From Nostoc sp. 106C (GTDB lineage Bacteria > Cyanobacteriota > Cyanobacteriia > Cyanobacteriales > Nostocaceae): a stretch of DNA of 64,000 nucleotides. The notes under the pieces are model-generated. The model was not told where the DNA came from, searched no databases, and saw only the letters and a list, made by a program, of their open reading frames with translations. Shown here piece by piece: positions 54,954-63,479 of the stretch; the stretch's first letter is position 1, and each line of letters starts with the position of its first letter. The stretch covers positions 1 to 64,000 of the forward strand of contig NZ_MTAW01000114.1 of NCBI RefSeq assembly GCF_002154725.1, in the 5' to 3' direction. The position numbers and the translations under genes were made by a program.

Positions 54954-57740
54954 ATGGACTTAATTCTTTGCCACACCACAGCTGATTTTGACGCACTTGG
55001 AGCAGCCGTAGGGCTGACGCGTTTACAACCAGGAAGTAAGATTGTACTGACTGGCGGTGCTCATCCACCTGTAAGAGATTTTTTGGCGCTGCATCGGGAT
55101 GAGTATCCACTGATTGAACGACGTTCGGTGAATCCAGACCAAATTCGTTCTTTAACTGTGGTAGACGCTCAACAGCGCGATCGCTTGGGTAAGGCTGCTG
55201 AGTGGCTAGATTTACCTAATTTAAAAGAAATTATTGTTTATGACCATCACGTGGGGCAGGAACTAGACATTCTGGCCACACAAACCTATATTTCCCCTGT
55301 AGGAGCCACTACAACTTTAATGGTGGAGCAATTGCAAAAACAGCAAATCTCCTTGACACCATCTGAAGCGACTGTGATGGCTTTGGGTATCCACGTTGAT
55401 ACAGGCTCTCTCACCTACGAGCAAGCGACACCAAGAGATGCTTTAGCATTGGCTTGGTTGATGCAACAAGGAACCAGTTTGTCAGTGATATCTACTTACA
55501 TTGACCCTGGTTTATCGCCTCAATTACAACAGATGTTAACCGAGGCATTGGATAAATTGGAATCTCTTTGCTGGCGTGGATATACGATTGCTTGGGTAAC
55601 TTTAAAAACTGAGGGATTTGTGCCAGGGTTATCGAGTCTGGCTTCGCAACTAGTAGAGTTAACCGAAATAGATGCTTTATTGTTGGCAAATGAGTATCCC
55701 TTATCAGAAGATGATTCACGCTTAACTGTAATTGGGCGATCGCAAATTCCCAATACAAATCTCAACCAATTATTTCAACCTCTAGGTGGTGGGGGTCATT
55801 CACAAGCAGCATCGCTAAATTTACGCAAAGTAGATTCCCAAGCAATATTAAAACAGCTTTTAGATGAGTTTAAAGCTACTATTCCCCATCCGCTCACAGC
55901 GAGAGACTTGATGTCCTCCCCTGTCCGCACCATCCGTCCTGACACCACAATTGCGGAAGCACAGCGGATATTGTTACGTTATGGGCACTCTGGGTTATCC
56001 GTAGTCGATGCCGCTGGGCAACTTTTAGGTATTGTTTCCCGAAGAGATATTGATATTGCCCTACACCACGGGTTTAGTCATGCGCCAGTCAAAGGCTATA
56101 TGACAACAAATATCAAGACTATTACACCCGAAACGACATTACCCCAAATTGAGGCGTTGATGGTGACCTATGATATTGGGCGCTTACCAGTCATAGACAA
56201 CGGGCATTTAGTCGGAATTGTTACCCGCACTGATGTATTGCGGGAATTACATCAAAATAGTGCTGAGTTTCGAGTGCTGAGTTCTGAGTCTCAACTCTCC
56301 CTCCGCACTCATTACTCAGCAACACCAGTACTCTACGATAAGCCGCCCTCCAGGCGTCTACGCTCAAGTCGGGAGACCCGCCCACGTGACTGGCTCCTCA
56401 GCACTGAATTAAAAAATCGCCTGACTCCCCAATTATGGCAACTGCTCACTCAAGCATCACAAGAGGCCGAAAAAAGAGGTTGGCATTTGTATCTGGTAGG
56501 AGGTGCAGTGCGTGACTTGCTATTAGCTGAGAACGCAACCAAGACTTTAATGATTAAAGATATTGACCTGGTAGTTGATGGCTTTCATAAATCAGCAGAT
56601 GTTGGTGCTGGGGTGGAACTAGCCAAGGCGTTGCAAAAAATGCACCCAGAGGCCCGCTTAGAAATCCACGGTGCTTTTCAAACTGCGGCTTTGTTATGGC
56701 ACAAAGACCCAGAATTAGACTCTTTATGGGTAGATATTGCGACCGCTAGGACAGAATTCTATCCTTATCCCGCTGCGAACCCGGAGGTTGAGGCGAGTTC
56801 TATTCGTCAAGATTTATATCGTCGTGACTTTACCATTAATGCTATGGCGTTGCGGCTGACTTATCCTCGTGCTGGTGAATTACTTGATTTTTTTGGGGGG
56901 CTGCTGGATTTACAGGCAAAGCAAATTCGGGTTTTACACGCCAACAGCTTTATCGAAGACCCCACCCGCATTTATCGCGGCGTTCGTTTTGCTGTACGCT
57001 TCGGATTTGAGATTGAACCACAAACTGAAGATTATATTCGCTATGCCATCAATAGTGGCATTTACGATCGCACTGCCCAAGAAAATAGCAGAACCCCAGG
57101 TTTACAAACCCGCCTGAAAGCAGAATTGAAACATATTCTAGAAGCAGCCTACTGGAAACCTGCTTTACAGTTACTCGAGAGTTTGGGAGCATTGCAGTGT
57201 CTTCATCCCACTCTCAAGTTAGATGCGGAAATTTTACGGCAGCTACGTTTGCTAGAGCGATGTTTGCAACGATTTGACCGCCAACAAACCTTAATTCACT
57301 GGCAAATGCGGCTAGAAACTTTAATCGCTCACCTATTGCCAGAATATAGAGAGAAAGTAGCAAAAAATCTGCAAATGCAAGAGGAAAGTATTAGCAGGTT
57401 AAAAAACTTAGCTGAAGTAAAAGCTGAGGTAACGGCATCATTATCTACTTTTAAACTCCCCAGTCAGGTAGTAAATTTGCTGCGACAATATGACTTACCA
57501 ACACTGATTTTAATCGCTTTGCAAAGTCCGCGATCGCACCGACGACAGATTTGGCATTATTTAAAAGTTTGGGCTAATGTTCAACCAATTTTCAATGGTA
57601 ATGATCTAAAGAAACTAGGCTACAAACCCGGCCCGCAATATCGACAAATCCTGGATGAGCTACTAGCTGCCACCTTAGATGGCGTGATTACAAATAAAAC
57701 TGAAGCACAAGAATTTTTAACCAAGCATTATCCTCAATAA
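54954..57740 (+). CDS. DHH-CBS-CCA tRNA nucleotidyltransferase fusion
   Basis: From ATG 54954 the protein has 928 residues. The N-terminal third is a DHH phosphoesterase (TTADFDALGAAVG, VVDAQ, YDHHV 96-100). Two CBS modules (about 318-435) follow; then a linker; then the class II nucleotidyltransferase head with LYLVGGAVRDLLL and KDIDLVVDG (about 510-545), RRDFTINAMAL and RIYRGVRFAVRFGFEI. This is the known cyanobacterial architecture of CC- or A-adding tRNA enzymes. The linker at about 438-487 is an in-frame repeat insertion (see repeat feature). Confidence 0.92.
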   Translation: MDLILCHTTADFDALGAAVGLTRLQPGSKIVLTGGAHPPVRDFLALHRDEYPLIERRSVNPDQIRSLTVVDAQQRDRLGKAAEWLDLPNLKEIIVYDHHVGQELDILATQTYISPVGATTTLMVEQLQKQQISLTPSEATVMALGIHVDTGSLTYEQATPRDALALAWLMQQGTSLSVISTYIDPGLSPQLQQMLTEALDKLESLCWRGYTIAWVTLKTEGFVPGLSSLASQLVELTEIDALLLANEYPLSEDDSRLTVIGRSQIPNTNLNQLFQPLGGGGHSQAASLNLRKVDSQAILKQLLDEFKATIPHPLTARDLMSSPVRTIRPDTTIAEAQRILLRYGHSGLSVVDAAGQLLGIVSRRDIDIALHHGFSHAPVKGYMTTNIKTITPETTLPQIEALMVTYDIGRLPVIDNGHLVGIVTRTDVLRELHQNSAEFRVLSSESQLSLRTHYSATPVLYDKPPSRRLRSSRETRPRDWLLSTELKNRLTPQLWQLLTQASQEAEKRGWHLYLVGGAVRDLLLAENATKTLMIKDIDLVVDGFHKSADVGAGVELAKALQKMHPEARLEIHGAFQTAALLWHKDPELDSLWVDIATARTEFYPYPAANPEVEASSIRQDLYRRDFTINAMALRLTYPRAGELLDFFGGLLDLQAKQIRVLHANSFIEDPTRIYRGVRFAVRFGFEIEPQTEDYIRYAINSGIYDRTAQENSRTPGLQTRLKAELKHILEAAYWKPALQLLESLGALQCLHPTLKLDAEILRQLRLLERCLQRFDRQQTLIHWQMRLETLIAHLLPEYREKVAKNLQMQEESISRLKNLAEVKAEVTASLSTFKLPSQVVNLLRQYDLPTLILIALQSPRSHRRQIWHYLKVWANVQPIFNGNDLKKLGYKPGPQYRQILDELLAATLDGVITNKTEAQEFLTKHYPQ
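56265..56415. repeat. Dispersed repeats inside the CCA enzyme gene
   Basis: The DNA reads TGCTGAGTTTCGAGTGCTGA then GTTCTGAGTCTC, and further on CCTCCAGGCGTCTACGCTCA and GTCGGGAGACCCGCCCACGT, then CTCAGCACTGA. The outer parts are the TGAGTGCTGAGT unit also at 53551 and 63312; the middle is the GGCGGGTTTCCCGACTTGAG type also at 61668. They add about 45 codons between the CBS and the nucleotidyltransferase without a frameshift. Confidence 0.7.
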
Positions 57741-57751
57741 ATCTCCTCCTC

Positions 57752-57886
57752 TTCTTTGCGCCTTTGCGCCTCTGCGTGAGAAAAAAGATTTTCTATTCCC
57801 TTTATTAAGATTTATTTTTCTAATGAAAGCGTTGCTTGATTATGTTATTAAAAGCTCACGCTAAGGCGCAAAGACGCAAATAAAGG
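57752..57886. repeat. Pair of CTCACGC repeats, inverted
   Basis: TTCTTTGCGCCTTTGCGCC with TCTGCGTGAG at 57752-57780 and CTCACGCTAAGGCGCAAAG with ACGCAAATAAAGG at 57855-57886 are inverted copies of the family that flanks the GxxExxY gene. The second copy lies 9 bp from the stop of xisI. Confidence 0.75.
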
Positions 57887-57894
57887 CCAAATAG

Positions 57895-58230
57895 TCACTC
57901 TACGGCATAAGCAGTAAACTGACGTTTAAAAGGCGAATAGAAACCAATCACAATATCTGAAGCAGGTACACCAAAATCAACCAACCTTTCCGCAATCAGA
58001 TCTTCTGTACCGTTATATTGAATCCATATTTTCCCATTTAAAATATCAAAATGCATTATAGGGCCAAATACCCGCTTATCCCCATCCCAGCCCACATAAG
58101 CTAATTGATAGTGGTCGTTCTCACGATCAAAAATTAATTGCGGTTTAACAGCATCTTTATGAGAACTAATTTGTGCGTGTTCTGTCAAAATTTGTTGGAT
58201 TATTTGGCGATAGCGTTCTATTTTATCCAT
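57895..58230 (-). CDS. xisI: XisI family protein
   Basis: This 111-residue protein is an XisI homologue: DKIERYRQIIQQILTEHAQ, DRENDHYQLAYVGWDGDKRV, IWIQYNGTEDLIAERLVD and GVPASDIVIGFYSPFKRQF. In Anabaena 7120 XisI with XisH and XisF controls excision of the fdxN element, but most XisHI pairs are elsewhere and their job is unknown. The start overlaps the end of xisH by 13 bp. Confidence 0.92.
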   Translation of the reverse strand: MDKIERYRQIIQQILTEHAQISSHKDAVKPQLIFDRENDHYQLAYVGWDGDKRVFGPIMHFDILNGKIWIQYNGTEDLIAERLVDFGVPASDIVIGFYSPFKRQFTAYAVE

Positions 58231-58634
58231 TGCCGTATCTCCTCTTTTTTAGGGTCGTAAATTATCAATTTAATTTGATAACGTTGAAGTGAATTTTGAA
58301 CAAAAGCAAGCTGAAAAAAATCTTGATAAGTTTCATTAGGAACAGCTAAATAAACTATTCTATCTGTCTCATATTCTTCTAATGCTTGGCGATAATTAAG
58401 ATATTGCCCAAGTGCCGTATGAAATTCATTAATATCCGAACCTGTAATAAAGCTCTTAATTTCAACTGCTATCTTTTCAGCATCACGTTCGGCTGCAATA
58501 GTATTTTCTGCTGCTAAATCTATCTGGACTTTAATCACTTCGCTAATCCGAATTGTCAACGGATCATTGGTAATTATCCAGCCATCTTTAATCAAGGCAT
58601 TTTTTACCTGTTGATGGAAAACATCTCTAGCCAT
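58218..58634 (-). CDS. xisH: XisH family protein (PD-(D/E)xK-like)
   Basis: The 138-residue protein has the XisH pattern ARDVFHQQVKNALIKDGW, the likely metal-binding residues in VQIDLAAENTIAA and KIAVEIKSF (D...ExK), then DINEFHTALGQYLNYR. The D-ExK arrangement is that of restriction-like nucleases. It is translated just before xisI with an overlap. No nif gene, site-specific recombinase or element border is seen nearby. Confidence 0.92.
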   Translation of the reverse strand: MARDVFHQQVKNALIKDGWIITNDPLTIRISEVIKVQIDLAAENTIAAERDAEKIAVEIKSFITGSDINEFHTALGQYLNYRQALEEYETDRIVYLAVPNETYQDFFQLAFVQNSLQRYQIKLIIYDPKKEEIRQWIK

Positions 58635-58659
58635 TTTTAAAAGTTATTATAAAGCTCGC

Positions 58660-58826
58660 ACAAAGACGAGCCAGTGCGTTAGACGGGTTTCCCAGCTTAA
58701 TGCAACTGGCGTTGTAAAGACGCAAAGAAAATCAAACACTTACATTCTTCCCCGTGTCTGTGTCTTGAAAAGTTCAGATCGCCGGAAGCCGGCGCTCCGA
58801 CTTTTCGCTGCGATTCTGCGTGAGCA
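58660..58826. repeat. Cluster of dispersed repeats upstream of xisH
   Basis: The cluster holds GCCAGTGCGTTAGACGGG and GGTTTCCCAGCTTAATGCAA, then AAAGACGCAAAGAAAA, then GCCGGAAGCCGGCGCTCCGA and TTCTGCGTGAG at the right end (58811-58821). With 57855 this brackets the xisHI pair between inverted CTCACGC ends. Confidence 0.6.
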
Positions 58827-58827
58827 A

Positions 58828-60024
58828 TTAATTTGTAGTTGATTTGGCAATTGCTCCTAATTGCAAACCTGATGGATAGCTACCATCTTCTTTGATACGC
58901 TTAATTTCTGCATCGCCAATCCGCAAATTTAGCTGTTGTGCTATTGTCCTGACAATATCTCCGCGATCGATGACACCAGCTACAGCACCCGCGGGAGAAA
59001 CTACGGTAATGCGAGGTAACTGCTCATTTTCCAGTTTGTTAATCACTTCAGCTAAAGAAATTGATTCTGCTACAGTAGGTATTTCTGTCAGGGGATGCAC
59101 AATGCTTTGGAGAGTTTGAGTTTCCCATGCACTTCTTTCTACTAAGCGTAAATCATCAATGGAAACCATACCCCGATAACGTCCATCAGAAGCAGCAAAA
59201 TAAACTTGTGGGGCATTAGTATCTAATAGATATGAATCGGCAAAGGAACGCAAAGTCTGGTCAGCATCGACTACGCGAAAGTCACGAGTCATAGCATCAC
59301 TAGCTGTGACTTTCAGCAAAGTTTCTTGTAATGTCGTAACGCTGTCATAAGTGTTGGCGTTGCGAATCCCAAACCACCCCAACAATACAATCCACAAACC
59401 TAAAGCCAGTTCCCTAGTAAAAAAGTCTATGGCAAATCCTAGAGCGATCGCAGCATAACCTAAAATTTGCCCTGCCCTAGCTGCCAAGTGTACTGCTTGA
59501 AAGCGATCGCCTGTAACTTTCCATAGCGCTGCTTTTAACACTTGTCCCCCATCCAGAGGTAAGCCAGGAATTAAGTTAAACAGAGCCACAACTAAGTTAA
59601 TTCTTGCTAAATCACCTACCATGATACTGACTGGGCTAGCCTCAGGTAAAACATAAGCCACGAGATGCAGTATAAAAAACAGAGCAATACTAACCAAGGG
59701 GCCAGCGATCGCTACTTGAAATGCTTTACCCGGAGTTTTGGATTCTTCTTCTATCGCAGCAATGCCGCCAAATAAAAATAGGGTAATCGAATTAACTTTA
59801 ATTCCTTGCGATCGCGCTACCAAACTGTGACCTAATTCGTGTAACAACACCGAACCAAATAGCAGTAGTGCCATTACCATTCCTGCACTCCAAGCTAAGA
59901 CACTTCCCCATTCTTGATAAGCTACCCCAAAGTTGAGGGTTGCCAATCCTAAAATCACGAACCACAAAGGGTCTAAAAATAGTGGAATTCCAAATAAAGA
60001 CCCGATTCTCCAATTTGTTTGCAT
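58828..60024 (-). CDS. Site-2 protease (M50) with CBS domains
   Basis: The 398-residue protein has six or more TM helices in the first half with HELGH (62-66) and the third ligand in GLPLDGG (D158), the S2P/SpoIVFB type. The C-terminal half (about 230-380) is a pair of CBS modules (ASDAMTRDFRVVDADQTL; GVIDRGDIVRTIAQQ). The CBS pair probably senses an adenine nucleotide and gates the intramembrane protease. Cyanobacteria have several such proteins; the substrate is unknown. Confidence 0.9.
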   Translation of the reverse strand: MQTNWRIGSLFGIPLFLDPLWFVILGLATLNFGVAYQEWGSVLAWSAGMVMALLLFGSVLLHELGHSLVARSQGIKVNSITLFLFGGIAAIEEESKTPGKAFQVAIAGPLVSIALFFILHLVAYVLPEASPVSIMVGDLARINLVVALFNLIPGLPLDGGQVLKAALWKVTGDRFQAVHLAARAGQILGYAAIALGFAIDFFTRELALGLWIVLLGWFGIRNANTYDSVTTLQETLLKVTASDAMTRDFRVVDADQTLRSFADSYLLDTNAPQVYFAASDGRYRGMVSIDDLRLVERSAWETQTLQSIVHPLTEIPTVAESISLAEVINKLENEQLPRITVVSPAGAVAGVIDRGDIVRTIAQQLNLRIGDAEIKRIKEDGSYPSGLQLGAIAKSTTN

Positions 60025-60104
60025 GACATTGTCCTAAAAGTAGATATTTACATTTCCAGATGATATAAATGATACAAGTATGTTTTTATACTGGAGATTC
60101 GCTT

Positions 60105-60203
60105 ATGAGCAAGCCACAGAGCGCTCACCAAAAACTTATGTCTGAAATGAAGGCTTTACTAGACCTTGGTGACGATGCTCTCATTTCTAGAATAGACAAT
60201 TAA
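60105..60203 (+). CDS. Possible 32-residue peptide
   Basis: ATG 60105 is preceded by GGAG at 60093. The peptide reads MSKPQSAHQKLMSEMKALLD then LGDDALISRIDN and a TAA stop. It is hydrophilic with a helix-forming centre. A further coding-like piece (LSEDTALVILKKVIPDLLNP, around 60299-60358) lies downstream in a frame without a start, so the small frame may be the head of a decayed gene. Confidence 0.35.
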   Translation: MSKPQSAHQKLMSEMKALLDLGDDALISRIDN

Positions 60204-60761
60204 TCATATTTAATCATTTTGAGAAAATAAAATTCTTCTTCCCAAAGAATAGCAAATGAGTGTGAGGTTAAGAATCGCTTTCAACAAAGGTAAATCTATC
60301 TGAAGATACTGCTTTAGTAATATTGAAAAAAGTAATTCCTGATTTACTCAATCCTCAAACTTTAGCTATAAGGTAATACTTGGTACTCAGATCTACTGAA
60401 TACCTTAAAGATGAAGGTGTTGAAACCCCATTTAAATAATAGAGATTACCTCTTTTGTTAATAGAACAGTTTTGCTGTGGTTGCAAATTTAACTAGCAAC
60501 CAGAAAAACACGATTTTCAAAAAAGTCCTGAAGCATTCTTTAACCAATAAAAAAAGCTATGTTCATGCTTTTACAAGCATCAAAATTTAATTCGGTTTTT
60601 ACTTAATTATGTGTTTGATTTTTACTACTATCTAACTTGATGAAAGCGAAATATACAAATTTTTCACAATTTGTAAAAGACTGAACTCTTATTCAACTAA
60701 GATTATGGTAGGGTGAATTTAACACTGGAGTTAGTAATACTATATTTCTGAGATAAACAGT
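60204..60761. other. AT-rich stretch with a coding-like relic
   Basis: The only coding-like piece is at about 60299-60379 (LSEDTALVILKKV, then IPDLLNPQTLAIR and a stop). The remainder is AT-rich and shows no RNA gene. Confidence 0.4.
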
Positions 60762-61049
60762 ATGCTTTTACCAGTTTTTTACATGGAAAGTATTGATAAA
60801 ATAGACATTGTAAATCTTCCTCGCGGTGAAGTCCAAGTTCGTAAGATAGCAAAAAATATTTCCTTAATTCCGACTTTTTTCGTTTATGCAATATTTTTAC
60901 CGCTACTGATGATTTTATATTACTGTCACGAACCAGGTAAAGAAATAGTTCAGGGTTTTATCTTTACTTTTATTATTAAACCAACTCGTTGGTTCTGTTA
61001 TCAAATCGTTTATTTTATATGTGATTTTTTAAGAAAATTAAATAATTGA
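60762..61049 (+). CDS. Small membrane protein, doubtful
   Basis: This 95-residue frame from ATG 60762 (or ATG 60783) has a soluble N terminus (IDKIDIVNLPRGEVQVRKI) and two hydrophobic stretches (about 35-53 and 62-90). There is no strong ribosome-binding site and no known family. A real gene is possible. Confidence 0.4.
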   Translation: MLLPVFYMESIDKIDIVNLPRGEVQVRKIAKNISLIPTFFVYAIFLPLLMILYYCHEPGKEIVQGFIFTFIIKPTRWFCYQIVYFICDFLRKLNN

Positions 61050-61205
61050 ATGCTAATAAGCATCAGTAAGTAGAATACTTTTCCTTCCTGCTACCCTTCC
61101 TTGCCATATATATTAATCTTCATCTCACAAGTCAAAGGGCGTTAGTTTATTTACTAGCTGCTTGCAATACACATTGAGACAGATAGTATTGTTTGAGATG
61201 CCTAA
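61050..61205. other. Intergenic stretch before the IS fragment
   Basis: AT-rich DNA with no gene; it marks the left flank of the IS remnant. Confidence 0.3.
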
Positions 61206-61420
61206 GAGGGTGTTTGAAAAGTTTTAGGGAGTCAAAAATTAAGCCAGTTGCTTAACCATAATACGGATCATGGCAAGGTAGATAAAAGTCTCAGATGTTT
61301 CAGGCAATAACTCATAATCTCTGACCCAAAGCCGACATCCCATCAACCAAGCAAAAGTGCGCTCTACTACCCAACGTTTTTTAAGTAATACCAATTCCCG
61401 AAAATCCTGATACAAATAAA
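61206..61420 (-). mobile_element. IS5-type transposase fragment with one terminal end
   Basis: GAGGGTGTTTGAAAAGT at 61206-61222 is a typical end of IS5/IS1031-group elements. The adjacent minus-strand frame (61239 to about 61400) encodes only the transposase C terminus: [21 protein letters not shown], then [20 protein letters not shown]. The catalytic DDE Asp residues are missing; only the final E of VVERTF is present. The N-terminal part of the open frame is unrelated repeat DNA, so the IS is truncated and inactive. Confidence 0.75.
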
Positions 61421-61936
61421 TTTTTCGTAGGGGTTTAGCAATGCTCATACGTGTCAACTTAACGCGAAACCCTGTTACCGCAAGGAACTGAAGTTCCTTG
61501 CTAATAGCAAAAGTTATCTTTAGATGACTAAATATCCTCAAAATCTTGAGTCTACTTCAGTAGACTTGGACTATTAGCCTGAGAATTCATTCTTAGGCGG
61601 ATGGCAAAACTAATACCAATTCCAGCAAAAAATGAGACAGATGCGTAGGTTGGGGAGCCACTCATGTGGGCGGGTTTCCCGACTTGAGTGAAGTGGCGTT
61701 TGAACTGAGTGAAACCCAACAATTAAAAGACTTTGGAATGTTGGGTTTCGTTCCTCAACCCAATCTACATCTACATCATATTTTTTGTGAAATGGTATAA
61801 GACAGAGGCTATTTTTAGCTTAAGTTGACACCAATGAGCATTTGGATAAGCATTTCAGATTTCCATCTGTCGCAATCATTTTTCAAATTGGTATTACTAT
61901 TGCAGCTCTTTTGATACTTTGACTGTAATTACTATA
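61420..61936. repeat. Repeat-rich junk region
   Basis: Contains inverted pieces AAGGAACTGAAGTTCCTTG (61482-61500), AAATCTTGAGTCTACTTCAGTAGACTTGG-like pairs (split over 61537-61570), and the GGCGGGTTTCCCGACTTGAG with ATTGTTGGGTTTC-type repeats (61655-61770). No gene is supported. Confidence 0.55.
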
Positions 61937-61979
61937 AGGCAGGAAAATAAGCACTTAGTAAGTGCTTATTTTCCTGCCT
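61937..61979. repeat. Perfect 21-bp palindrome with 1-nt spacer
   Basis: AGGCAGGAAAATAAGCACTT plus A (61937-61957), one G, then the exact reverse complement (61959-61979). There is no gene immediately before it and no T tract after it. As DNA it could extrude a cruciform; as RNA it is a 21-bp hairpin. Confidence 0.9.
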
Positions 61980-62151
61980 GTAAAATGCGTTACTAAGAAT
62001 ATGCAAACCACAGCAAAATCTAAAGGATGCCGATAGTTATTTAATTTGAAAACGGCAGCAACGCATAGATTTAGCAAAGAAACAACCTGAAGATATTTTC
62101 AGGGTTTTGGATTCAAAGAGACTTGGATTTCCGAGCCTCTATTCATAAAAA

Positions 62152-62406
62152 TTACAGCCGACCGATGTTAGTCAATCCTAAAACAATCCCAGTACCGATA
62201 ATATGACCGAAAGCCATTGCAGCAATGAATGTGGGAATACTTACAGGAAGACCAGGCAACTTAGGACCCACATTCGGATATTCAATTCTGGTAGCTAGCA
62301 AAAGAACTACTATGCTACTGATGCCGATGATAAGTGCTACTGTGGGATTCCATGCAGGTGTTGCGGGAACAGATGCAGCTGCTGCTAGTAAAATTGATGA
62401 AATCAA
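62152..62406 (-). CDS. psaK: Photosystem I subunit PsaK
   Basis: This 84-residue protein has two TM helices (about 23-42 and 56-80) with the PsaK loop [20 protein letters not shown] and the second helix [19 protein letters not shown]. The start is TTG 62406 with AGGAGA six bases before it; no ATG is in frame. PsaK is at the edge of PSI and interacts with IsiA or phycobilisomes. Some Nostocales have several psaK copies. Confidence 0.93.
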   Translation of the reverse strand: MISSILLAAAASVPATPAWNPTVALIIGISSIVVLLLATRIEYPNVGPKLPGLPVSIPTFIAAMAFGHIIGTGIVLGLTNIGRL

Positions 62407-62534
62407 GCTTGTGTCTCCTAAATAAGAAAATTATGTAAACCATCAAGATTATAAAATTTATTAGGAAAAAACCTGAAATTATTGCAAAAATATCTACCTT
62501 TATGTAGGTATTTATCCTAAATAACTCAATATCT

Positions 62535-63170
62535 ATGCGAATTAAAATTTGTGGCATCACCCAACCACAGCAGTCTGTAGCGATCGCCTCTCTTGGTGCC
62601 ACGGCACTAGGATTTATTTGTGTGCCTACTTCACCTCGCTATGTTAATATACTGCAAATTCAGGCAGCAGTAGCACCACTACCAGAAAAGATTGACAAAA
62701 TCGGTGTGTTTGCCAACACTAGTATTACAGAAATCAAGCAAACAGTAGTTGAGTCTGGTTTAACTAGTGTGCAGTTACACGGTAATGAATCACCAGAATT
62801 TTGCTCTCAACTGCGCCAAGCTTTGCCAGAGATAGAAATTATTAAAGCCTTTAGGATTCGCAGCAGCGAACAACTTGAGCAGGTAGCTGAGTACACCAAT
62901 TGTATAGATACTTTATTGCTGGATGCCTATCATCCCCAGCAACTGGGTGGTACAGGTCAAACTTTAGATTGGAGTACGCTACAAGCATTTAGCCCAAGTT
63001 GTCCTTGGTTTCTAGCTGGGGGATTAACACCAGATAATATTTTGGACGCTCTAAATATGCTACAACCCAGCGGCATTGATTTATCTAGTGGTGTGGAAAA
63101 AGCACCTGGGGATAAAGATTTAGATCAAGTTGCCAAGTTGTTTATAAAGCTAGCAACTATTCAAGAATAA
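62535..63170 (+). CDS. trpF: Phosphoribosylanthranilate isomerase
   Basis: This 211-residue TIM barrel starts with [13 protein letters not shown] (catalytic Cys) and contains [32 protein letters not shown] (catalytic Asp) and [14 protein letters not shown] with [12 protein letters not shown]. It isomerises PRA to CdRP in tryptophan synthesis. It is divergent from psaK. Confidence 0.95.
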   Translation: MRIKICGITQPQQSVAIASLGATALGFICVPTSPRYVNILQIQAAVAPLPEKIDKIGVFANTSITEIKQTVVESGLTSVQLHGNESPEFCSQLRQALPEIEIIKAFRIRSSEQLEQVAEYTNCIDTLLLDAYHPQQLGGTGQTLDWSTLQAFSPSCPWFLAGGLTPDNILDALNMLQPSGIDLSSGVEKAPGDKDLDQVAKLFIKLATIQE

Positions 63171-63479
63171 ATGTAAAAAAGGCGATTTATTTAGGTAACT
63201 ATCAAATTAGCCAATTGTTTATGAGAAATTCAGGAAGGGGCAAAATGCGATCGCAGATTACAACCAAACTATTAGACTCGATCCAACTTTACTTTAAGTA
63301 AATTCAGTATACCGAGTGCTGAGTCCTGAGGAAAAAATTTTCAGGACTCAATACTTAGTACACCTCGTTATTTATGGGTGTGGCGAATACTGAGGGTTGA
63401 TACAAGATTTGGTTCTATTTTACCCAAGCACCGACAAATAAAATTTTGACCCGTGATTACAGTAACGCGTACTCAGCGC
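63171..63479. other. Intergenic region between trpF and folE
   Basis: Contains a HIP1 site (63249-63256), the hairpin described separately and nothing else recognisable. Confidence 0.4.
63320..63350. terminator. Hairpin between convergent trpF and folE
   Basis: TGAGTCCTGA (63320-63329) and TCAGGACTCA (63341-63350) form a perfect 10-bp stem with an A/T-rich loop. It is part of a TGAGTGCTGAGT-type repeat. Being between converging genes, it may stop both transcripts. Confidence 0.65.

Noticed and set aside
57895-58634. xisHI as evidence for an fdxN excision element
   Set aside because: No nif gene, XisF recombinase or element border is in the window, and most xisHI pairs in cyanobacteria are unlinked to such elements.
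60703-60891. Minus-strand frame of 62 codons opposite the small membrane protein
   Set aside because: It is the antisense of a better frame and has no ribosome-binding site or family.
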